From Entamoeba histolytica HM-1:IMSS (taxonomy: Eukaryota; Evosea; Mastigamoebida; Endamoebidae): a stretch of 14,352 nucleotides of DNA. The notes below the pieces were generated by a model that did not search any database, was not told the origin of the DNA, and was given only the letters and a program-made list of their open reading frames with translations. Positions 1 to 5,562 of the stretch are shown here, piece after piece (position 1 is the first letter of the stretch; each line of letters starts with the position of its first letter). The stretch spans positions 1 to 14,352 of the forward strand of contig NW_001915216.1 of the NCBI RefSeq assembly GCF_000208925.1, read 5' to 3'. A program made the translations under genes and the position numbers.

Positions 1-239
1 ATTCTTTAATTCTTTGACTATTTCATATCTAATCATTTATTCACGTTTCTCCTGTTTATAACTTATTATTCTCTCTAATATTTAAAATCACATTATTTTT
101 ATTATAATTTATTATAATTATTTATTTTTAATCAATCTAAAAGAATGAAATTAGTATATATTAATTCATTTGTGTAAATATTAGAATGGAGATTATATTT
201 TGATTCATAACAACATAAGAATGTATAGATTTTTCATTT

Positions 240-480
240 GAAATAAAGATAATAAATGAAAAGAAATAGAAAATGGAAATAAAAATAAAAAGAATGAATA
301 ATAAATAAAAAAGAAGAAATAGAATATGATTAAAAGAATAATAGAAGAATAATATAAATAATAAGAAAATAGAAGAAAATAAGACATAATGATAATAAAC
401 AAGAATTAGATATAATAAAAGAAATTAAACGATATAAAGAAGAATATAAACAACAGAAATATGTCAGAAGAAGAAAAAAT
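240..480 (+). other. Purine-skewed, C-poor tract in left ITR
   Basis: The plus strand of this stretch is dominated by A and G with very few C, up to the palindrome. The right arm carries the mirror, a pyrimidine-rich plus strand at about 13309-13549. Frames on either strand are short and rich in stops or in low-complexity I/F/L/Y codons, so it is not coding. It may affect strand choice, unwinding or nucleosome exclusion (inference). Confidence 0.6.
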
Positions 481-530
481 ATTAATAATTTGTGATTTTC
501 TCCGGAGAAAATCACAAATTATTAATATTT
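477..530. repeat. Perfect 54-bp palindrome in left ITR
   Basis: The palindrome is centred on TCCGGA at 501-506. Bases 477-503 pair with 530-504 without a mismatch; the next pair outward (476/531) fails. It has no spacer, so it can form a cruciform or a long hairpin on single-stranded DNA. The GC-containing centre stands out in AT-rich surroundings. Possible roles are an origin, a telomere-resolution-like site or a protein dimer site; the sequence does not decide. Confidence 0.93.
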
Positions 531-690
531 CAAAATGAAATGATTATGAATGTTCTAAAAATAGAATGATGACGTGTAAATACGTAATAATTATTTATAG
601 AAATAGATTTGACGTGGTAACAACTCAAATGTATTTATAGAAATAGAATTTACTCATCAACACGTAATCAAATATAAATAGAATTATGGG
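531..690. repeat. About 40-nt degenerate tandem repeats beside the palindrome
   Basis: Units start near 531, 571, 611 and 651. TATTTATAGAAATAGA occurs at 592-607 and 632-647, exactly 40 nt apart. GACGTG occurs at 571 and 611, also 40 apart, and a related CACGTA sits at 661. The outer units are more degenerate. The mirror set is at about 13099-13258. Regular spacing next to a palindrome resembles Rep-binding iterons or a repeated promoter element; which one is unknown. Confidence 0.6.
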
Positions 691-850
691 ATAGATAACA
701 AAAAAATCTAAAAAATTAAAGATAGAAATGTCAGCTGACTCGCTGACCAAATTTATAGTAAAATTATAATAAAAATATTATAAAATATAATAAAAATATA
801 TAGTCAGTATAAATATATATATATATATATATTTTGAACCTCAAAAGTCA

Positions 851-1033
851 GTGTTGAATTATTTATGAAACACTCTCTGACTAAAGTGTGTTGAATAACA
901 CAATTTATTGATTTCTTTTGCTCGATTTAATGTTATCAGTTATCAGGAAATCGTTACATGCACTTCCCTTTGGTTGTTATTTCACTCTTATTTTCCTGTA
1001 CAACTGACAACATTAAATTATTCACAAAAGAAT
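851..1033. other. Non-coding stretch between left ITR and first gene, with imperfect hairpin 925-1018
   Basis: No gene was seen. Positions 925-950 (starting ATTTAATGTT) and 992-1018 (ending AACATTAAAT) form an imperfect inverted repeat of about 26 bp around a loop of roughly 40 nt. The outer 10 bp pair perfectly; inward there are two mismatches and a one-base bulge. It lies just beyond the 3' end of the 354-codon gene and could be a 3'-end structure or part of an origin. No CRESS nonanucleotide (NANTATTAC) is in the loop. Confidence 0.6.
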
Positions 1034-2098
1034 TTAATTACCTAGTGCTTTCCAGCGGTTCGAGAAAAGTGAAGTTGGCAAATATGAATATGATGGTGTA
1101 TCTTTTCTGAATGCTATTTTCATTGAATCTTCTTGTTGTGCCATTTCATCATCAGAGTTCGATGCTATAAAGAATATACTGCCCCAATTTATTGCATTGG
1201 CGAAGAGTATTGGAACGAGTAATGCCTTTTCCCCCGCAGCTAAGAAGATTTCTCCTTCATATATGAATCGGGGTTCTAATTTCCCATTATTTGCGAATTT
1301 TAACGAAAGGCAGCTTTTAGAACTTAGTAGAGTTATATAAAACGGTCTAAGCGCGTGACTAGATTTTACGAGTGTCGTTTCTTCGGAGTAAGGAATGTTG
1401 AGTTCCGACCATGTAACCTGTTCTGTGTTTGTAGGAAGGTTTATTATGTTGGTAGGATAGTTAATTGGAAAGGCTTCGGTTCCACTCGAATAATATAGCT
1501 TATTGAATGTATGTTTTTCTTCTGGGATGTTCGTGGTTATGGTAATTTTTGAAAAACCATAGTAGTTTGAATCCGGAGTGTAAGTTGCTGTTGCGTTTTC
1601 CTGTATTGTTATGTCTTTTGTTTGTAGAGCAGGTTGTACGTTTATTGATGCATTGACGGCATTTAAACCATAATGATTTTCGTCTGGTTTAAGAAGGTAA
1701 TTTCCGTTATTTGTAAATGTGTGTGATAGTGTTTGAAGAGGGGGATTGACATCTGTTGTTATTGAAACTTGACCGAAGGTATGATTTGGTTCCGGTAAGA
1801 AGGTCTGTTGACCGTTCTGGTTTATCAATTTTACTAACATGTCTTCTGTTTTGGGAGGTATATCGACTTTGAGATTTACTTCTTTTATTCCATCATAATC
1901 ATCTGGTGTCTGAATTGTATAATTTCCATTCTGTGTTATGTAAGAAGATAGAGTTATAGTATTTATTGGCTGTTTTGTTTCTAAATCCGGTATATTTGTC
2001 AAAACAATTTTTTCTTTCTCGGAAATTATTTCAAGAGAATTTTGGTTTGTTTTATTGCATGTTTTTATGAGGTTTGTTAGGTTTATCTCCGTTTCCAT
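1034..2098 (-). CDS. Putative adhesin or receptor-binding protein with four beta-rich repeats
   Basis: This 354-residue protein begins with a domain shared with the next gene (about residues 1-45: ETEI..L...CN...L.I..EKE.I.L..IP.L). Four repeats of about 37 residues follow at roughly 47-82, 84-120, 121-156 and 158-192, each with a core like NGNY...DD.DG...VN...V. This pattern is widespread in phage tail and baseplate-associated proteins and bacterial surface proteins, where it is thought to form short beta units. The C-terminal domain (about 205-354) matches the neighbour at TW.ELNIP and at LPTSL near the end. There is no signal peptide or membrane segment. The ATG at 2098 is the first in frame, with a TAATTGATTA motif 34 nt upstream. 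The stop is followed by TAATTAAATTCTTTT, resembling a protist-type 3' end. Surface binding is inferred; no enzyme motif was seen. Confidence 0.8.
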   Translation of the reverse strand: METEINLTNLIKTCNKTNQNSLEIISEKEKIVLTNIPDLETKQPINTITLSSYITQNGNYTIQTPDDYDGIKEVNLKVDIPPKTEDMLVKLINQNGQQTFLPEPNHTFGQVSITTDVNPPLQTLSHTFTNNGNYLLKPDENHYGLNAVNASINVQPALQTKDITIQENATATYTPDSNYYGFSKITITTNIPEEKHTFNKLYYSSGTEAFPINYPTNIINLPTNTEQVTWSELNIPYSEETTLVKSSHALRPFYITLLSSKSCLSLKFANNGKLEPRFIYEGEIFLAAGEKALLVPILFANAINWGSIFFIASNSDDEMAQQEDSMKIAFRKDTPSYSYLPTSLFSNRWKALGN

Positions 2099-2131
2099 TG
2101 GTTATAATGTTTATTGAGATGAATTGAATAA

Positions 2132-2773
2132 CTAATCAATTAAAAGTTTAAACTTCCTTGTTGAAGTATTTATTCCAAATCTCGTCAAAGAGACCGGGAG
2201 AAACTGTTGATAACCCCCATTAATTTCCAGGTCTATTTTGATGTATTGCTGGTCCGAGTTCTTTTCTCTCCCCCCACTTTCCAATGTTAATAATAAACGT
2301 TTAGTCGAATCATTATAATTTAATCTGTAGGGAAATATTATTATGTTTTTTTGAGGTGTGATATTGAACCATTGATTTTTGTATGCACCGAAACGGATTA
2401 CGTGTGTTTTCAAGTCGAAGCTCATTACTACGTAGAGTATTCCACTTCCTTCTGTAATCATTATTTCATGTTCATCGTCGTCTTTCATTGTTAGAAATGT
2501 CGCAGTTGAAGTTGGAATGTTTAGAGATTGCCATGTTTGAGTGTTACCCTTTTCAGATGTTATGATTATATGATTAGTTGGTTGTTCATTTATTTGTATT
2601 TGTTTTTCGTCATTGTCTGGATTAATTCCTGTTAGTTTTATTCTGTTTATTACAAGTAAGCTTGGTATATCTTTTAGAGTTATTGTTTCTTTTTCCAATA
2701 CAATGTCGTATTGATTCATTTGGAGGATATTACAAGTGTTTATTAGGTCTTTTATACTCACTTCCGTGTTCAT
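2132..2773 (-). CDS. Repeat-less paralogue of the adjacent adhesin-like protein
   Basis: The 213-residue product aligns with the 354-residue neighbour at both ends. Residues 1-40 resemble the N-terminal domain (NTEV.IKDLINTCN, then EKETITLKDIPSL), and residues 78-213 resemble its C-terminal domain (TWQSLNIP at 80-87, FLPVSL near 191-196). The four central repeats are absent. This reads as a tandem duplication followed by gain or loss of repeats. The two genes lie head-to-tail with about 33 nt between them. The start at 2773 diverges from the large capsid candidate with only 40 nt between the two ATGs. It may be a base-plate or alternative form of the same particle-surface protein (inference). 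Confidence 0.8.
   Translation of the reverse strand: MNTEVSIKDLINTCNILQMNQYDIVLEKETITLKDIPSLLVINRIKLTGINPDNDEKQIQINEQPTNHIIITSEKGNTQTWQSLNIPTSTATFLTMKDDDEHEIMITEGSGILYVVMSFDLKTHVIRFGAYKNQWFNITPQKNIIIFPYRLNYNDSTKRLLLTLESGGREKNSDQQYIKIDLEINGGYQQFLPVSLTRFGINTSTRKFKLLID
2133..2142 (-). promoter_or_regulatory. TAATTGATTA junction motif upstream of the 354-codon gene
   Basis: This decamer covers the stop codon of the 213-codon gene and ends 34 nt before the next ATG. Identical copies sit at two other co-directional junctions (5531-5540 and 11558-11567), with a close variant at 4554-4563. It could be a promoter element of the downstream gene, a 3'-end signal of the upstream gene, or both. Confidence 0.5.
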
Positions 2774-2813
2774 TGATATTCTCAGTTTCTCTGGGATCTT
2801 GTAATATCAGTTT
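2774..2813. promoter_or_regulatory. 40-nt divergent promoter between adhesin-like and capsid genes
   Basis: Only 40 nt separate the two divergent ATGs. Each direction has a TGATATT motif about 27-33 nt before its start: plus strand at 2774-2780, minus strand at about 2803-2809. These are candidate TATA-like boxes. The 11-bp CTTGTAATATC at 2798-2808 is also repeated inverted at 2726-2736 inside the 213-codon gene. Such compression implies very short leaders. Confidence 0.45.
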
Positions 2814-4547
2814 ATGTCCTTTTCATCTAATTCAACATTTAAACATAAGAAATACGGACCGGCTAAAGTTAATGTCGATGTCGCAAAACGTAATCAGAGA
2901 CAGGAGCTTACTGTTACTATTCCAGTTTCAACTGAATGGAGAGGTGCAATGAGACATATCGGGGGGAGAGATTACAGTGATGTTCACACTATTTCGAGTT
3001 TATCCATGCTCGCTGGTTCCAGGCAATTTATAGAAATGTGCGATTGTTTCGATCAATTTAAAATTATGGATGTTCATATTTGTGGCGATGTTAGTAAAGG
3101 AGTATCTACATTGATGAATTTTAGAGTGTGTTTTATAAAGAGTATTTCACTTCAGGTGAGTATTGATAATGGTTCAAATTGGACAGATATCGATGCTGCC
3201 GAATTATTAGTTGATGCGAATCATGTGTATTTTGAAGAAGGTCAGGCTGGCGAATTTATTGCATATTATAATGGGAATTTTTATATCGGAAAACCGGAAC
3301 ACGGTGCTGGTTATCCAATAATTGCCACGCAAGTTCTCAGTTTTCCAACCGTTTATGGTCTGGCTAGTCGTCGTACTGTTCCTCCTGGATTTTTTACTCC
3401 AAGTCCTACGGGAGTTTCGTATGTTGAGCCTAGTTTTGATGTTCTTTCTTCTTATTCTTCTTTTATATATCAAAGTAAATTACCTGGTGCCAGTTTACAT
3501 TTATCACTTGATGTTGCTGGAGTATCTTCGAGTGAAAAAATGATGACAACTCCCACTATGATGGCGGGAAAGTTATATAAATTTATTCCAGAGAATCAAA
3601 ATGGACGTTTTTATCCTTTTATTATGTATGGTGCTAAAGCCACTCTTCCCACTGGTGCTGGTGATATTACTGATGCTCTTTCTTTTATTGATGATGGTGG
3701 TATTTCTTGGTCTGGTAATGTGGGAATACCTCAAGAAGAAGAGGAAATTATTTTGGATAATGCTAATGTTGATTTACAGGATGTTATTCGTGATAATGTG
3801 AAAATAAAAGTTCATGTTGGTCGTGGTATTGTAGTTGGAGGATTTCAGGGATCGGATGCCGCGGATGTTGAAGCTGCATATAAACAAGAACTTGCTAATC
3901 ATACCACCGTTGATACTGATGGTTCGTATATTATGAAAATTATGGGGTATATTACAGTGAGATTTAAGCAATTGCGTTCATCTCCTCTCGAGATTGTTGA
4001 AGCATATAATTTTGTTCGTTGTCAGTCATCTTGGAGAAATCCAACGACTGGCGAGGTCGCATCTCATGACAGTGTAATTTCGTTAAATGGTTTAGGACAA
4101 TTTGTTCAGGATGGTGTTAGTGGGTTTGTTATTGAACGTGGTGATGGAGAGTCGTGGACGGATGCATTGAAACGATATGGCTTAGAAAATATTCCAGTTG
4201 ATACTTTCCTGACTCTTGGTTCTCTCGCTGAAGGAACGGGTATTACTTCTTATGCATGTAATATGGTTAAAAAGGGAGTTAAGAATGTAATTGGACCATT
4301 AGTTGAAAGTGCCATTTCTGATGCTGTACCTGGTTTTAATACCGCTAAAGTGTTGGTAGGATACGCTTATACTGGTATTTCTGAAGGTATGGAGTTTATT
4401 GATAATAATACCTATTTGAGTGCTGGTCGAGATGCTTTGGAATCTGTCTTAATTGGTGGATTGAGGAAAGTCGCAGGTGATAAAGTTGTCGATTTTTTCG
4501 GTAACGTCACTTCATTACTTTCAAAGACTATATCACTCTTTAATTAG
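2814..4547 (+). CDS. Large capsid candidate, CRESS/circovirus-like jelly roll with C-terminal extension
   Basis: The 577-residue protein has a mildly basic N-terminus (about residues 8-30) followed by regularly spaced beta-strand-like segments. The segment CFDQFKIMDV at 78-87 matches in position and character MYDQFKLNAV in the second capsid gene, and recalls the '(F/Y)D.(Y/F)KI' strand common in circovirus-like capsids. The middle is glycine- and serine-rich (around 195-245) with an acidic EEEE stretch near 315. The final 100 or so residues are alternately hydrophobic and charged, suggesting amphipathic helices, and are not typical of small CRESS capsids. At 577 residues it is about twice the usual size. 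The start is the first ATG after the divergent promoter. A tegument or spike role for the C-terminal part cannot be excluded; the family call is by eye and moderate. Confidence 0.65.
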   Translation: MSFSSNSTFKHKKYGPAKVNVDVAKRNQRQELTVTIPVSTEWRGAMRHIGGRDYSDVHTISSLSMLAGSRQFIEMCDCFDQFKIMDVHICGDVSKGVSTLMNFRVCFIKSISLQVSIDNGSNWTDIDAAELLVDANHVYFEEGQAGEFIAYYNGNFYIGKPEHGAGYPIIATQVLSFPTVYGLASRRTVPPGFFTPSPTGVSYVEPSFDVLSSYSSFIYQSKLPGASLHLSLDVAGVSSSEKMMTTPTMMAGKLYKFIPENQNGRFYPFIMYGAKATLPTGAGDITDALSFIDDGGISWSGNVGIPQEEEEIILDNANVDLQDVIRDNVKIKVHVGRGIVVGGFQGSDAADVEAAYKQELANHTTVDTDGSYIMKIMGYITVRFKQLRSSPLEIVEAYNFVRCQSSWRNPTTGEVASHDSVISLNGLGQFVQDGVSGFVIERGDGESWTDALKRYGLENIPVDTFLTLGSLAEGTGITSYACNMVKKGVKNVIGPLVESAISDAVPGFNTAKVLVGYAYTGISEGMEFIDNNTYLSAGRDALESVLIGGLRKVAGDKVVDFFGNVTSLLSKTISLFN

Positions 4548-4553
4548 AACTTT

Positions 4554-4563
4554 TAATTGAATC
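4554..4563 (+). promoter_or_regulatory. TAATTGAATC variant of the junction motif
   Basis: It lies 17 nt before the ATG at 4581 and just after the stop of the large capsid candidate, preceded by GAACTTT. A similar GAACTTT lies upstream of the coiled-coil gene at about 5543. The GAACTTT resembles the GAAC promoter element described in Entamoeba histolytica, but it is short and may be chance. Confidence 0.35.
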
Positions 4564-4580
4564 TTGTTTTCAATCATTTG

Positions 4581-4643
4581 ATGCAACGACGTGTTAGTAG
4601 ACGTAATTATCCAAGAAGAGGTTATAAAAACGTACAACTTTGA
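4581..4643 (+). CDS. Short Arg-rich frame, probable displaced N-terminal arm of the second capsid protein
   Basis: A 20-codon frame opens at the ATG at 4581 and stops at TGA 4641-4643. It begins MQRRVSRRNYPRR and is dominated by Arg and aromatic residues. That is the usual composition of the DNA-binding, nuclear-targeting arm at the start of circovirus-like capsid proteins. It overlaps the start of the second capsid frame but is out of phase with it by one base, with an A5 run at 4626-4630 at the crossover. On its own it is unlikely to be a gene. It is best read as the first exon-like piece of the next entry, separated by an indel, a sequencing error or recoding. Confidence 0.6.
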   Translation: MQRRVSRRNYPRRGYKNVQL

Positions 4644-5533
4644 AACGACAAGCATTTGGTAATTTTGCAAGTGCTATGCAGCAACGAGATAGTACTAATG
4701 TAGTTATTAGTATGCAGGAGGACGTTTCTATTAATGTTCCAGTTGGTGCAAATGAAGGTACAATGTTGAGGAATGTCACTGCTTTGATGACTTCTACACA
4801 ATATTTTCATAATTATATGGGAATGTATGATCAATTCAAGTTAAATGCTGTCAGAGCATCCATGGAAATGACATTCATTGGAAATCAGTTGTTAAATAGT
4901 GCTACATTCCCTTCTATATGTACAGCATGGGATCGTAATGGTGTTAGAATTAATACTGCTGTTATTAATAATACGAGATATTTCCAATTACCTGCTTATT
5001 CTTCTGTTTCTTCTTATTCTAGTGCAAATGAAAAGACATTGTATTATGGTAGTAGATGGGGAGTAGTGAGACAATTAGACGCAGCATCTATGATGGAAAA
5101 GTCTATGTATTTACCAACAACTAATACTAGAGATGTACTTAGTATGGATAACATGTATAGTGCATGGAATCCTCAATTACTTATTTCTATAAAAACTCCT
5201 CAAGCTGTTAATGTTGCCAATGCTTGTACTCTTACCATTCATTGGCAATTTGATGTTACATTGAGAGGTTTGAGAAAAGTACTTGTTACCGATGAAAATT
5301 CATTTAAACCTTATGCTGGGTTTATTGGTTATGCTCGTAATAATAATGGACTTGTTGTACCTAGTAATATTCCTAATGCTCAGCCTCCTTATATTTTAGT
5401 CGGAGCTATTGCTAATGGATTTGCTCCATCAATTAATCCTGAGACTGTTTATGATAATGCTAACAATGCATATTCTAACGGTGGGTTGGTAATACCAAAT
5501 GATGGATTGCCAGAACATAATGTTAATCTCTAA
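4640..5533 (+). CDS. Second capsid candidate, CRESS/circovirus-like jelly roll
   Basis: About 290 residues, the usual size of a circovirus-like capsid protein. The frame opens after a stop at 4625-4627, and the first in-frame ATG is at 4676, so the left boundary here is set by the open frame and is uncertain. The body is rich in beta-type residues. MYDQFKLNAV (about residues 62-71 counted from 4640) parallels CFDQFKIMDV of the large capsid candidate. A late segment with alternating Thr, His, Gln and Phe, leading into TLRGLRKV, looks like the final jelly-roll strands. Asn and Ser abound at the C-terminus. The expected basic N-terminal arm is present immediately upstream in another frame (4581-4643). 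The gene is either interrupted by one indel or needs a frameshift. Its context between two other structural-type genes supports a virion role. Confidence 0.75.
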   Translation: MKRQAFGNFASAMQQRDSTNVVISMQEDVSINVPVGANEGTMLRNVTALMTSTQYFHNYMGMYDQFKLNAVRASMEMTFIGNQLLNSATFPSICTAWDRNGVRINTAVINNTRYFQLPAYSSVSSYSSANEKTLYYGSRWGVVRQLDAASMMEKSMYLPTTNTRDVLSMDNMYSAWNPQLLISIKTPQAVNVANACTLTIHWQFDVTLRGLRKVLVTDENSFKPYAGFIGYARNNNGLVVPSNIPNAQPPYILVGAIANGFAPSINPETVYDNANNAYSNGGLVIPNDGLPEHNVNL

Positions 5534-5540
5534 TTGATTA
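5531..5540 (+). promoter_or_regulatory. TAATTGATTA junction motif upstream of the coiled-coil gene
   Basis: This exact decamer includes the stop codon of the second capsid gene and ends 22 nt before the next ATG. TTGAACTTTATTTGG follows it. It occurs in the same setting at 2133-2142 and 11558-11567 on the other strand. Confidence 0.5.
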
Positions 5541-5562
5541 TTGAACTTTATTTGGTTATTTG

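Larger units (their letters stand above)
1..850 (+). repeat. Left inverted terminal repeat (perfect 1-718, degraded to about 850)
   Basis: Each position n in 1-718 pairs with 13789-n on the opposite strand, and I found no mismatch in the stretches compared by eye. From 719 inward the arms differ by substitutions and small indels but remain recognisable: GTCAGCTGAC, the TATAATAAAA tracts, the (AT)n run at 813-832 and the segment ending at 850. The window opens inside the perfect part, so the true outer end may lie further left. The arm is extremely AT-rich and holds no credible gene. Confidence 0.95.

Noticed and set aside
205..515. Minus-strand open frames in the left ITR (and their copies at 13274-13584), rich in Phe, Tyr, Ile and Leu
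   Set aside because: They are low-complexity translations of the pyrimidine strand of the skewed ITR tract, with no start context or domain, and appear twice only because the ITR is duplicated.
461..538. A 25-codon plus-strand frame starting MSEEEK that runs through the palindrome
   Set aside because: It is short, lies in repeat DNA, and its second half is just the reverse complement of the first half of the palindrome. No promoter or conservation evidence.
2662..2952. 96-codon plus-strand frame overlapping the 213-codon gene and the start of the large capsid gene
   Set aside because: It lies antisense to one convincing gene and out of frame with another, and crosses the divergent promoter.
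4620..4645. Canonical -1 programmed frameshift or an intron joining the basic arm to the second capsid frame
   Set aside because: The A5 run is preceded by T and does not form a standard slippery heptamer in the incoming frame. No GT...AG pair with recognisable protist intron ends was seen in the short interval. A homopolymer indel or sequence error is simpler.
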